Shown here in pieces: positions 24,043 through 35,795 of a stretch of 64,000 bases of DNA (the stretch's first letter is position 1; each line of letters opens with the position of its first letter). The position numbers and the translations under genes were made by a program. Below the pieces are notes generated by a model that made no database searches, was not told the DNA's origin, and saw only the letters and a list, made by a program, of their open reading frames with translations. Origin of the DNA: Augochlora pura (Eukaryota > Arthropoda > Insecta > Hymenoptera > Halictidae); NCBI RefSeq assembly GCF_028453695.1, contig NC_135781.1:28581640-28645639 (forward strand), written 5' to 3'.

Positions 24043-27000
24043 GATGGTATAATATGATGACGAGACACAGCGAGCAGCGTGTCGAATCGCGTGGAAACAA
24101 GGAACGGCTTGTCGCTATAAATACAAGGGGGAAGGATGACATAGCCTTCAGCCGCTTTCGTGCGTTTTATATAAGTCTATATACGGAAAACAATTATACA
24201 TGTCTACACCGTATGAACGTATACATTATCGGTATCGCACTCGCTGATCATGTAACCGCGGCGCTCTCGACGACCTCCGTTTAATCGATCTCGATGGCAA
24301 TTAGAAATGGTGAGCAGGACGAAAAAAAGAACACATTGAAGAGATCGTCGACGGCGCCGCGAAAAGATTCGTTTCTTTCAAAGTTCGCCGGCCCGAAGAC
24401 CGAGAACCATTCCATTCCTATGCGCCTAACGTTGCCAGAGACACCAGAGACTAATTAGGAACAACCATTGTTGCAATCTTCATATAAAGAGTTTAAAAAG
24501 ACCAAGTCGTATTGAGGGAAAAGTTAAAAGGTGATTCTCTGAGCTCTCTTAAGTCTGTTATATTTTCAACTGATTAATGTCCCTTAAAAGTAAATGATTT
24601 AAGGGTCGCTAGAAGTAAAAGAAGCATTTACTTACGAATAAGAATGTTCCACGATCGCTTTGACTTTCGAAATCCATTTTCTATTTTATTACTACGACGA
24701 GGCAAAAAGAAGCTCTATCTACTGCTTCATGTTCTAAAATACATTCTTAATATCGACGTTTTTCGTGAATCGTTCCACTAAATTACACAATCACTTTTGT
24801 AACTTATCGATATTTTATACACGTATGATATTCTGCAGTTTAATAGGCACTATTTCCTATTAATTCTTTCTAGAAGTGTAACAAACTCGTACACCGAGTC
24901 ATTTCTTTCCAACGACTATTATTTTCCCAAACGGCTACGTCTGCTAAAACAAAATTGATTCTTCAACATCAATCTTGAAGACCCAAGAGACAATAACTAA
25001 TTTTTTGATCGTACTGTAGCTAATAGAAGTAACGTAATCCTAATGTTTTATAACCAACGAGCTCGAGAGACCTTCTACTCGTAATTCCCAAACTTAGTCT
25101 CTCAGGGACGAAAACAAAAAGAAGTCTACACCGATCGGTGGCTTCTACGGGGTGTCTCTGGGGAACGATGAAGAGGCGCCGGTACCTTCCCTCGCGCACC
25201 GGCGAACCGGAAATCAGCCGAACAGCAAAGTGGAACGAATTACTGTAGTGAGGCGTAGTGTTTGTTTTTTCACACGTGACGCGATTGTAGTTCGCGAAGG
25301 AACCGACACGGGAACCGGAAGCTGAGGAACACAGAGGAGCCCGCTGAATAATCCTCCTCCCCTCGGCTATGATCGAGCCGGAAATGAGTGCGGAAACAAA
25401 TGCGTTTGCCTCGCGTGATCAACGACCGAAACTTGGTGCTAGTCTGCAATTATGTTACACTCTCGAGTATTTATCTCATGAATAATGGGAGAAAGAAAGT
25501 TTGCCGAACCAGGCACGTGAGTCATGTACTTGGATCTATATAGGAATCGTCCGAATTACTATCCTCCTGCTAAAACAGTGCTGGAGGTGAAAACCCTTTC
25601 TTAAAGATGATGAAACGATTTAATATCTTCTTAACTGATTTATTACCTCTGAGTAATGTTCTATTTGCAATATAGGTCCGTAAAGAACAATAATGTATCA
25701 GGAACAGGAACGTTCAAAGCACAATTTACTCTCTATCTCTAAATTCTATTGGATACTATATTGCTCCGAAGAAATTGCACAAATTAAACATATGAAAAAT
25801 GCATGAAAAACATCTTGACACATACGACATATTTGAATATCTATTCTATTGTACCGATTTTTATATGGATGGTGTATAGAGATGGGTATAGTAATTCGCA
25901 CGATTTCGTCGGAGGAAATACAGAAGCGAACAGGAGAATACCGATTGCCGTATCTCCGGACAGAATGGCGTTGCTCAAAGGACGAAAGTAGCGAGAGGAG
26001 GGGAGACGAACGCGAAAAAGAGATCCTTGGCGAGGACCTTGGACAGAGAGGAGACTGTCGCGCCTCGATCTGAGAGTTGCGACGGTAGGGAGTAGGGAAC
26101 GGGAAAGAAGAGAACGGGGCAGAAAAGAGAAAACCGAGAGGCGACGGAGCTTTTTCTCTCTTTCACGCGCGCATTTGGTACACACCGGTACACCACACTC
26201 CATCCAGATCCACGTCCAAGAGTCAACCAACCGTAGTGAAGCAGTTATAACGATAACGATTAACGATAACTCTAATAATTAAAGAAACATCGCTAAGGGA
26301 ATAAAAAAAAAGAGGAAGAAGAAGAATTCAGAAAAAAACGTAAAAAAAGAAAAAGAATAAGAAACACTCGATACGAGCAAATCACAGATGCGAACGACTG
26401 ACGAGGGACTCGACGACGATTACCGGATCGCAGGGGATCGTCGGGATTTCGTGACATTGAAAGATCGTGGATCAATTAATCCGAGGACCGTGCTGCTGGG
26501 CCTGCCAAGGCCAGGATGACCAATCGGTGGCGAGGGGCGAGTCTCGACACGTAAATCTTAGCTCGTCGATCCACGTTCGACCTCGTTTCACGTCGGTGAT
26601 CGACGCGAGCCTCCCGAGGGAAATTTTAATACTGTTCCTACGCCTCGTTGTTATTCGTTCTCTCTTTTCCTCCCAGGGAAGAGACGGTCCCGACAACCGG
26701 AAGTGCCGGGGCTCGACCTCGACACCGATTGACCCGTAAAATGCGATCGTTAAACGACACAGAACCGGCTGCATCCCGAGCTTTCTTCTTCCTTCTACTT
26801 CTGTTTCGACCCACCTCCACTTGCTCCCTCGACCTCCGCGCTGCTTAACTTCCGTCACATGTGTCGCAATAGGAGCCATTTTTTTTTTTCAAACAATATT
26901 TGGTGCTCCTTCGATAGCCCGTGTGACGAAGTAATCCATCAGGTTCGGCGATTTACTCCAGCAGCGTGGAGGTACTTTCTCCCCTCCCCTTCGATTAGGA

Positions 27001-27261
27001 GCGCGACTAATTTGGTCCTGCTTACACCGATCTGTTTGATTCGCGTCGGAAGCAAATCGCCGGATATGGAGGGACCGTGAGAAGCGATCGGAGGAGTCTG
27101 TAGCTTTAATTCGATGTATAGTTTATCGTGACACACCCGCGCAGCGGCGGATCCTTCGAACGGTTGACCAGTGTCTTGTTGAAACTGATCAGACGCTTAC
27201 TGATTGTCCGTTGTCATTGTTCGTTAGTCGGTTTTTGTAAACGATTGTCCTATGATTCAAC

Positions 27262-28024
27262 ATGAAGGTCCGCCTCTGCATCCTAGCTGCGCTTGGAGCT
27301 AACGGTGCAGTCGGTTGGCTGACCAGGATGACGTTTTAATTCTACTCGAATTCGATTTCTTTTTAAACCAGGGGCCTAAATTTATCATTCACTGTCACTA
27401 TAACTGCAGTTTTGCATGGATTATAGAAATTAATTAAATTATATAATATACTGAGCTAAATAATTATGAGTGTCACAAATGTGTAAAAATTCACGATCTA
27501 ATTGTATACTTTATTATGCAACGAGGTTTATTATGTTATGTTTAATGTATTAAGTTTATTATGCAACGTCTAAGGTTCTGGCTAGCAAGGTCCTTCGTTT
27601 GCTTAAACGTCTTTCAATGTAATCGATTTCTAAATTTTAATCATAAATTGCTTACAAATGTTTAACCACGACTGCATCGTCAGCTACAAGTGTACGAGAC
27701 TATGAATCTCTATTCGGGGCAAAAAAACGTGTCGCCGACAGTTCTGTCCGGCAAGTACAGAATTTTCGTTTTAGCAAACGCGTATCGAATATCGAAGGCT
27801 GTTTTCAATGCGTTTACCACACCCTCCGCTCCTTGGTAAACGCGGTCTATTGTGATAAGTGTTGAATTATTATCGCAGCCGACAGGTTCCCGCGCGATAC
27901 CGTCGCGCGGGACGGTCGGAGGCAGACAGGAGCAACGAAATTGTTGCGAGATTTCAGAGATTATTTGTGGGACGATTCACTCGGGACAGTGGCGGAGCGC
28001 GATCCATCGATCTACGATCGCTGA
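27262..28024 (+). CDS. Candidate two-exon gene for a small secreted peptide (speculative)
   Basis: Exon 1 (27262-27304) starts in a good insect context (TTCAACATGA) and encodes MKVRLCILAALGAN, which looks like a short signal peptide (basic n-region, hydrophobic LCILAALGA). It would end in phase 1 at a weak donor, AACG|GTGCAG; another phase-1 GT lies 10 nt further on. Exon 2 (27879-28024) follows the acceptor TTATCGCAG|CC, starts in phase 1 and encodes 47 residues (beginning DRFPRDTVARDGRR, ending DPSIYDR) before TGA. The joined product would be about 62 residues, with a plausible cleavage after ANA. Against it: the donor is poor, exon 2 is open in all three frames for a good part of its length, and I recognise no family. 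Confidence 0.18.
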
Positions 28025-28100
28025 TCCGATCGTTACGCGAGCAGACGTTGTCGCGCGAATTGTTATCGACGGACTGCGGATTCGTTTGATATTCATCGGT

Positions 28101-28242
28101 GGCTCCCAACTTGTTCAAATCGCGTGTTCATCTGTTTCAAAGATCGTTAATGATTTTCTAATTTGAAGTGTTCATTTGTGAATGCAATTTTATCGGTCGG
28201 ATCCTGAGTTCCTATATATCTGCTGTGCGCAAGTTGGGAGCC
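28101..28242. repeat. Perfect 13-bp inverted repeat
   Basis: GGCTCCCAACTTG (28101-28113) is the exact reverse complement of CAAGTTGGGAGCC (28230-28242), with 116 bp between. There is no flanking duplication or transposase. Confidence 0.6.
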
Positions 28243-31200
28243 TTTTTGGTAGAGATCGATCAAAGCTGCGACGAATCAAAATCTGGCGAACGGTTGCGAA
28301 AACTTGTAACCCGATTCAAAAGCACGCAAACGTGGCCAATACATAATTATATTCTGTGCACATTCTCTGCGTTTCTAGTCGTTACGAATATCTCCATACG
28401 CTTGATCGATCGTTCAATTTCCGTTCGACACGTCGTACACCACGAATAAAAGTCGCAACACCAAGAAAACGGTAACACAAACTGAAGATCGCGCTTGAGA
28501 GAGCACGCTTGTTAGGGGTATCTACGAATCGCCTGCTTTTGCAATCATTGTTACAATTTCAAGCACACGTGGGAGAACTGGTCCGATTCGGTTCGAATTT
28601 TTCTTGGCGTTCGAGTTTTATTGCACGCTGAAACGAAATTATTCTCCGTTGAAGATTGGACATGCAGCGACTGTGATACACATTCCGCAGAGAACGTGCG
28701 AGTTTTCTAGAAAACATTCCGCAGTCTAATGTTTAAATCACGACTGTCGACCACGGCGCGATCATACCATGTAACAGCGTGCCAGTGGTGGTCGTCAACG
28801 ACGCATAGTTTGATTGTTAACCGTGCACAGTTAGGGGAAGAGTCACTAATGCGCCACTGATTCAACGAACTGCCGATTGTTCGAATCAATCACCCCTGAT
28901 TTTGTTTCTTGTTGAACGACAGAGGGCCGAGGAGAACCGCGCAGAGATGGGCAATCATCTGTAATTTTCCAGGTGAGAAACTGGTAGTCGACTTCATCTC
29001 GCGAATCAACTCGACGATACTTATTTTTCAACAAACTGGTTTCATCATTTCGATACCGGCGTCTCGCGAACGCCTTTAATCTTAAGGTTTAGTTTTTAAA
29101 TCGGTGTTCGCTTTTACGCTAAAAGATACTTCGTTAGAGAATTGTAAACGATGTTTAAAAAAAAAAAAGAAAAAAAGGCGAAATGCACAAACATTTCCTG
29201 CATAGACGAACTGTAAGTTTGGACTTGATGGTGAATGCACCGGGCAACGAAAGTATTCGAATGTAGGATAATCGAATTATTATTGCTAATGTTACTGTTA
29301 CTATTATGACGTATTTATTGCGCAATAATTTAATGTAAACTTCATTCGCATTTACATAGTTTATACGATATTGTGTGACGGCGACGTGCATCTTAAAACG
29401 ATTTTGACCCTCGTGCATCGGTCAATTGTTGTATCGATATTTTGTCATTTTATTTAGGTCAAACCTGGTATTCGATTCAAGACGATTTCTGTAACAATAA
29501 GTTGCCTTTTGGATTTACACGTTCGCTATCCTGCGCGTTATACGCGATCCACGGTTAGAATCGATATCGAATAATTAAATGGAAAATGCGGGTTGCGAGA
29601 GCGTTAGATCGACCCAAGGGATGCACGAGGGCCAAACAGCCGAACCAAATGCAAAATTAGGCTGACCAAAATTGTGCGTGTATTGCGGGCATTGAATCGG
29701 GCAAGGACTGAAGCAACACAAATTGTAAACAGTTGATTATGAAATAGGATCCCGTTGTTCGAATGCTTTCGTTACTGCTCCTGGAGTCTCGAAAGGGTTA
29801 GACATCAGGACGGGACTGTCTCACTAACATTCCAATTATTGTACCCGACGCGTTAATTGAACGAGTGTCGTGCCCATCTCTGAGAAACACGTAACCGGGG
29901 ACCGGTTTGAGAGGAACAGTTTGGTGTAAGCGACGAAGCAGAAGCCGAGAGTCCGACGAAGCACCTCGCAGAAGCTTACACTGCCCATCTGAATTTCGAA
30001 GCTGATTCCAGCTGTGATTTCCAGAACGTCGTTACCGGGAAACGCGAAACCATGCGAATGTTCTTTCTGCGAACGATTTAGAAACCCGTGTAGAGGCCGC
30101 GGCACATTTCGAAGTAAGCTGCGTGTGTGTTCCTGTTTCCGAGACACCAAAAAAAAAAAACGTTGTATCGGGAAGAGCCGACAAACCGAGACGAGCACAC
30201 TCATCCCCTTAATTAGTATCCTCGTCGACGAACATGATCTTACGAGTTCCGCGAGATCGGAAGCGGCCTTTCGTTGTTTGTCCTGCGGGAGCGTCTCTTG
30301 CGCGTCATCGATTTCGATGGAATTAACCGTAATTTCTTAACAAAGTATAGATAAGACATTAACGTAGACAAATCAACAGTTTAAAAGATTTAAACGATGA
30401 TTTCTTGTTTTGAAGAAAATATGAAGGAAGTGATAATGTCTTCTTTTTCTTAAGGCTGTTCTAATTGTGTCACTGATCTGGAGATTACAGCAGAGTTAGA
30501 CAAAACGTTGAGTTTTAGAGAAAATGGTAAACTTATTTTCTTTAACTATTATTTTTGGAGGATTTCAAATCGTAACTTCCGCTTATTAATTCCCAACAAC
30601 GTTTCAGAAGGAATTTCAATGACAAGAGGTTAAAAGAACGGAACTACTTCCTGCAGCACATTTCATCGAAATCGCGTGACGCGTTCGAATGATGGTAATC
30701 CAGAGACGCGGAGAAGAAAGGCTTGGAAGAATGGATCATAGCCGCGTTCGTGTATTCTCCCCATCCCCCCACCCCCCAAAATCCCCCGACTGGTAGCAGC
30801 TCGATCACGATTTTACCGTACTTTACCAGCGTTTCCTTCTTGAACCGCTGTCTCTCACCTGTTCGTGTTCCAAGCCTTTTTCTCGTCCACACCTTGGATC
30901 ACTGGAGGTGATCAGTTCGAGGTGCGAAGTTGCGCGAGACCATCCAGAGCAACGGGCCTTAAGCTGAGAAAAAGAAAAGTCAGTAAAAGCTGAACGATAA
31001 AAAAAGTAAATAAAATAAATAAATAAATAATAAAAGAGCGGCAGACCCGAGAACGTGCTGGCCACGTTCTCCGTGCACGCGTACGCGCGTTTTCTATCCG
31101 ACGACACGAGAAAAGGCGGAGAGCGAAGCACGAGGAAACGTCGAACCCTTGCGGAAAGATCCAAGCACCCGCTGCGATCCAGGATGGCCGGAAGAGGCCA

Positions 31201-33878
31201 GCTTCGATCGTCCGGGCACGATCTTTCCGAGCGCGCGAGAACACGCTCGACAATTTCGATTTTTCTCTCCCAGCGCAGCACCGTTTTTTCGTTTCGATTC
31301 TAATCAACCACGAGCCTCGAACACGGCTTCGATCGTGTTCGATCGGCGAGCACGATCCAGCGTGGACCGATCCGGATTAACGACGCGACCGATCGTTGAT
31401 CTGCGCTCATGTGCGACCGAAATTCCCATGGTTCTCCCTCGTCAGCGTCCGATATGTTGAGACGTTATCGAGCAGTGTGTTACCTACTAGCTATCAATAC
31501 TAGCCGAACTTGGAGTCGAATGGTGACGCTAACGAGGGAAAGCTGATTTTCATCGTTTCAAGCTAGCTCTTTGATGATTGCGTTGCCTGACCCGTTGAAA
31601 CTAACATCGTACGCTTATAGGCGTCCTCGGTACACGGTAACAAATTCCATTGAAGGCTTAGCGACGCTGTATCCAATCCAAGGGATAGTAACAACTGCAG
31701 TCGCTTCATAAATGCATTGACGGTAAAAAGTAAAGGGTTGTCGAAAAACGGACGTTTTTCTTCCTTGATCCCCATTGGTTAACCCTAATCGTTGAGTTGC
31801 GTCCAAGACGACGGGGACAAGTAGACGTTACAGAGTCAGAAAGACGGAAGGAAAGTGCGGGAATGGAGCGACTTCTGTTTTATTATTTTACAATTGCGTC
31901 GTCTATAGAATTAAAGAATTATGGTCGTTACGCGTCGCGCGTGAGCACAGCGTCAATCTCGAGGAGACAATCCGGACGGGGGAGGGATCGTTTCTCGTAT
32001 TCGCGACGAAAACTGAAAAGCGACCGACACCGAGTGGGACTAAATAATGTTCGGGGTTTCGCCTGTATTCTCGCCTCAGTCTTTAATGCCTACTTATACA
32101 TAGATAGGTCGTGCTATATTAAATTGCGACGATTATATACAAAGTATATATACACAAATATATCTATATACATTATACGTAAAATATATTATTGAAGGAA
32201 TGATGGCGGCCGGAGTGAAACTGACGTTCGAACAACGACGGTTAATTAAGGCGACAAAATACAGAATAAACGAAGAGGGATGAATACGGGGAGACGGGAG
32301 CAGGGGGGGGCAGCAGTCGGGTTTTGGGCTTTTGGGGTAGGGGGGGGGGGGGGGGGGGAGAGAAGCTGCGTTTCGGGGGATCGATCGCGGATCGTGATCC
32401 AGTGACGAGGGTGCGGCGAGATTAGCTACGATACAACGAAATGCCGGTAGGGACGATCGCCTCGTAAAGAAAGTTTCTTCTTCGCAAAGCGATTCGAGCA
32501 GGCTCGCAGAATTCGTCGGTGTAGAAATCAAATAATCCTCGGGATCGGAAACAGGCGTATTCTCTCTCGTGTCTCGCGAGCACTGTGCCGACGATTGGAT
32601 CGAGCGAGCGAGGATCGAGAGGGTGGATTCGCTAGGATTCGCGGGATCTACATATTAGCTGGTCGATGCATACGAAATGTAGGTTTCTCAGACGTAACTT
32701 TAACCACGCTTTATGTCGCCAATCATCGTATCTTTAATCGAAGTAACGTTTCCCACGCGGCGCTGTACACTTTTATCCAACGATCAATCGATTTCAGTGT
32801 CCTGGATTTATAAAATAAATAAAGTTGAAAACAACCCCCGTGGATGCCTGTTGAACGATACTGCGACACCTCACAAAGATAGAGAACTCTTCCCCTTTAG
32901 TTGGCTTCTGAATACTTCGTATTCTCCCTTTCACGCCCTCTCCTAATTATAGCATATAGTATAACGTAACGTAACTCTCCTAATAGTTTGAACAATACAT
33001 ACCAGAAATCGTACGAATTTTTATTATCGTAATTGTGCTGACGTGATACTAGGACACGAGATAAACTTGGTGGTGAAAATGTGCTCAGGTAAAAATATGA
33101 GATAATTCTTTTATTTGAATCTATATAAAAATAGCGCGTAAGAAGACGACTTGCCTTTGATTCGCTTTCTACGCACCAAGTATATCAAGAGGAATTGGTC
33201 AAAGTACTTGATATCGTTATATTTCCCTACGGTCCCGTATACCGAATTATTGGGAGAGAGTAGTGAACTCGACAAACGAAATTGCATCACATCCCCTTTT
33301 TCTTCTCCTGTTTCTTCAACTTTACAAACGTATTTGATCGAATATACGAGATGCTTAATATTTCCACTGCCACATTATTCATGCGTCGCTGGTCGAGACA
33401 GCCAATTCAAAATCTCAATTTTTAGATAACGCGGCGCGCTCGGTTCTTTCCCGTTAGCAAGATACACGCCTATAAAATGAATCACCGATTTATCAAACCA
33501 CGTATCGCACGCATTGAACGACTAGATCCTCCCGCCGTCGTCGAGACGATCAGCCAGGAAACCAGAAAGTATCGAGCTCGCACCGTTTGCCATAACCGCG
33601 GTCTCGTCGAGAACGCGCCGGACCACCCCGGTCGAGCTCAAAAATGAAACCAAAGAAAATAGAGACCGATAGAAAATAGGTGTTGCACCCCAAAGATGAG
33701 TCGCTCGCTCGATTCGCCGCCCGAGCTTCGCGGAACCTAAGGAATTGAGATCGGAGGTAAACGGAATCGTTTAGGGTTTGGACGACTAGCTAGCGGCTGG
33801 AAATTTCAGGGAACCGACTTCTTCCGCGGGACGAACTTTTTCTTTTTTCTTTGTCGAGCAATCCCTCGCGCACACTCC

Positions 33879-34181
33879 ATGGGACAACGCACCACCTTCA
33901 TTACAAGTTCACGTCGCGAACTTACGTTTAATATCAATGAAAGCCACGCAACGACGAAGAGACGTTACGAGGACAAGATGAAAAAGAAGAAGCAGAAGAT
34001 GAAGGCGAAGAAGAGGAGCAACGGCTTCGCAGTCGAGAACCACCACCATCACCACCATGGCGAGCGTACACGTAAGCATTACGTGACACTACGGTACTTT
34101 TGCGCATCCCCTTTCTCGTCCAGATGTTGCGTTTTTACTCTCCGATTGCATCGCAGAGGAAGGATCATTTATTACAAATAA
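33879..34181 (+). CDS. Unsupported Lys-rich ORF with a six-histidine run
   Basis: A 100-codon frame starting at ATG 33879 has a KKKKQKMKAKK stretch followed by ENHHHHHHGERTR. A possible splice donor (ACAC|GTAAGC) falls directly after that segment, so the remaining codons may be intronic. I do not recognise the product. Simple-sequence origin (AAG and CAC/CAT triplets) explains much of it. It is listed only because the donor-like site coincides with the end of the low-complexity coding-like stretch. Confidence 0.12.
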   Translation: MGQRTTFITSSRRELTFNINESHATTKRRYEDKMKKKKQKMKAKKRSNGFAVENHHHHHHGERTRKHYVTLRYFCASPFSSRCCVFTLRLHRRGRIIYYK

Positions 34182-34423
34182 TTGCAGATTATTATGGCTA
34201 TTACATATATATTATATATATAAATATATATATATTATATATTAGAAACTGAAATACTCGTAATAAAGAACACGCCGACGCTTCCTGTGACCCTGGACTC
34301 TTAATTTCGTTGAATCATCCTTCATTGATCGCGCGTCATCATCGTTTGATGCCAGTTTCACCGATGAATCATTTTTCGGAAACGGATGTTACATAAGATC
34401 CCATTGTCTATTGTTGCATATAA

Positions 34424-34429
34424 TTTATT
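34424..34429 (-). terminator. Poly(A) signal AATAAA for RPC7
   Basis: AATAAA reads on the minus strand about 225 nt beyond the RPC7 stop. It is the nearest canonical hexamer downstream of the gene and therefore the likely 3' end signal of the RPC7 (or DPH3-RPC7) transcript. Confidence 0.6.
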
Positions 34430-34654
34430 GTCTGTACACATGAGAGCTTGGCAAAATATAGAGGAAGAGTGAAAGCGAGAGAGTGCAAAAGAGGAATAGA
34501 AGGCAAGGGAAAACAGAGAGAGAGAGAGAGAGAGAGAGTGAGGTAGGAAGAGTATATATACATTGCCGTGCAGTGCTCAACTAGCAGCTTGTAAGTATCT
34601 AGTACGGTGATTGAGAACCGAAAGGAATTTCTGATTCTTATAAAAAATTACATG

Positions 34655-35308
34655 TTAATAAATAGGGCCATCGTCTAAGTTATCGTCATCGTCGTCATAA
34701 CCCTCTCCGTTGTCAAAATAGTTGTTCACGTAGTCCGTTCCTTCATCCATCTCCTCGTCCTGCTCTTCCTCCTCGTCCTCAGCATGCTCGTCGTCCTTAT
34801 CTTCAGCGTCTTCGTCCTCTTTCTCCTCCTCTTCAGCATCGCTGGGCTGCGAGGTCTCCTTCTTCTCCAACTCCTGCAACTTGGTTTCAATGTCCACGGT
34901 CTTCTGCTTCTTCTCAGATTTGGCTGAACTACTTTGCCCTTTACGCTTCTTTGGCTGGGGTTTCAATTCTACTGGCATCCTAGTCCAATCATACCTGATC
35001 TCGTAGCTACTTTTATCTGTTACTAGGGCCTGATATTTATCAGAATATCTTTCAATGTCTTTTTTAATGACCAAAGGTACAACATTGTTCTGTGACTCCT
35101 TCATGTACTCCGCGAATTCTCTCTTCAGTTCTAAAAGATAACTCATCTCCGTGTTAATAGTAGGAGGCCATGCTTTGTGCTCCAGTATTGGATATCTTGG
35201 TGGAGGCTGTAGTACTGGCGGTGGCAGAGCTTCTCCTTTGGAAAAACCCAGCTGGTCCGCGCTGATGGACATGGTTGGCTTACCCCTGCCTCTTCCTCGG
35301 TTAGCCAT
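34655..35308 (-). CDS. POLR3G: DNA-directed RNA polymerase III subunit RPC7
   Basis: A 217-residue protein with an uninterrupted coding exon. It has a short Gly/Arg-rich N-terminus (MANRGRGRGKP), a Pro-rich segment (residues about 29-40), the family-typical YDWTRMPVEL block at about 106-115, a basic stretch (about 120-136), and a long Asp/Glu tail from about 155 to the end (DDDDNLDDGPIY). This layout and length match RPC7/RPC7-like (POLR3G/POLR3GL), part of the RPC3-RPC6-RPC7 heterotrimer that opens Pol III promoters to make tRNA, 5S and U6 RNA. The frame runs 26 codons further upstream, but the splice acceptor at 35347/35348 cuts that extension off. The ATG at 35308 starts the Gly/Arg N-terminus expected of the family. 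Insects generally have one such gene, so G versus GL cannot be assigned. Confidence 0.92.
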   Translation of the reverse strand: MANRGRGRGKPTMSISADQLGFSKGEALPPPVLQPPPRYPILEHKAWPPTINTEMSYLLELKREFAEYMKESQNNVVPLVIKKDIERYSDKYQALVTDKSSYEIRYDWTRMPVELKPQPKKRKGQSSSAKSEKKQKTVDIETKLQELEKKETSQPSDAEEEEKEDEDAEDKDDEHAEDEEEEQDEEMDEGTDYVNNYFDNGEGYDDDDDNLDDGPIY

Positions 35309-35314
35309 TTTTGT

Positions 35315-35320
35315 TTTATT
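35315..35320 (-). terminator. AATAAA hexamer inside the RPC7 leader
   Basis: A canonical AATAAA on the minus strand ends 6 nt before the RPC7 start codon. It is the first such hexamer after the DPH3 stop; none (AATAAA or ATTAAA) occurs in the 166-bp intron. If used, it would end a DPH3-only mRNA around the RPC7 start codon. Confidence 0.35.
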
Positions 35321-35347
35321 GAATTTTCTCGGAAGGGAATACTCAAC

Positions 35348-35513
35348 CTGAAGAAATGAATGGTTGTTTAGTTGGTTAACAGACAATAGCTAATAGCTAA
35401 TTATTCAATTCGACTGGTTTACAGTCCTGATATTTCTTTGATGAAAGAAAAATAATTGTTGTTTATAATTGCTACGTCAATGTTACAGAATATTAATGAA
35501 TAAATTAATTTAC
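35348..35513 (-). other. Intron joining DPH3 3' end to RPC7 leader
   Basis: Minus-strand intron of 166 bp. The donor AAG|GTAAAT begins 1 nt after the DPH3 TAA stop. The acceptor is CATTTCTTCAG|GTTGAG, with an ACTAAAC branch-point-like motif about 22 nt upstream. Splicing would leave 40 nt between the DPH3 stop and the RPC7 ATG. Confidence 0.7.
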
Positions 35514-35514
35514 C

Positions 35515-35769
35515 TTAAGCTTCCTGAGACACTGTTTCTTTCTTCTTATTCTTTGAAAGCTCTTCTAGTTTAGCTAAAAACGCTTTTTTGTCGTAAATTA
35601 CTTTAATAATCAAAGAACAGGACGGACATGTTGCTTCCTCCTCTCCTGCCGCCAATTCTTCTTTTGAGATTTGAAATTGATCGCCGCAAGGACATGGATA
35701 ATAGTACATTTCCTCGTCCTCGTCGTACTCGAAATCCTCGATTTCTATCTCATCGTGGTATGCGGTCAT
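35515..35769 (-). CDS. DPH3: DPH3, CSL-type zinc/iron protein of diphthamide synthesis
   Basis: A complete 84-residue single-exon protein. It has the acidic/aromatic N-terminal segment (IEIEDFEYDEDEEMYYYPCPCG) and the CSL metal site Cys26-x-Cys28 ... Cys48-x2-Cys51, at the spacing known for DPH3/Kti11. DPH3 carries iron, passes electrons to the DPH1-DPH2 radical enzyme in the first step of diphthamide synthesis on eEF2, and acts with Elongator in wobble-uridine tRNA modification. The start is ATG 35769; eight in-frame codons further upstream lack a better start. It lies immediately upstream of RPC7 on the same strand, with a splice donor abutting its stop codon. Confidence 0.95.
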   Translation of the reverse strand: MTAYHDEIEIEDFEYDEDEEMYYYPCPCGDQFQISKEELAAGEEEATCPSCSLIIKVIYDKKAFLAKLEELSKNKKKETVSQEA

Positions 35770-35795
35770 AATTCCAAGTCCACAAAAATACACTT

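Larger units (their letters stand above)
23151..34423. other. Long spacer between MDM1 and RPC7, no strongly supported gene
   Basis: The first part is probably MDM1 3'UTR. It contains a GA microsatellite at about 23992-24038, and the first convincing AATAAA on the plus strand is near 26300. The rest alternates AT-rich and CpG-rich DNA, with clustered AATAAA motifs near 31007-31035, a G homopolymer at about 32341-32358 and a GA tract at about 34510-34538. Several 90-300-codon open frames occur on both strands, but they overlap each other and lack recognisable domains. The two least implausible candidates (27262-28024 and 33879-34181) are listed separately. Confidence 0.5.

Noticed and set aside
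32199..32285. 27-codon ORF starting MMAAGVKLTFEQRR, reminiscent of a transposase helix-turn-helix
   Set aside because: Too short, no inverted repeats or downstream transposase sequence; chance similarity.
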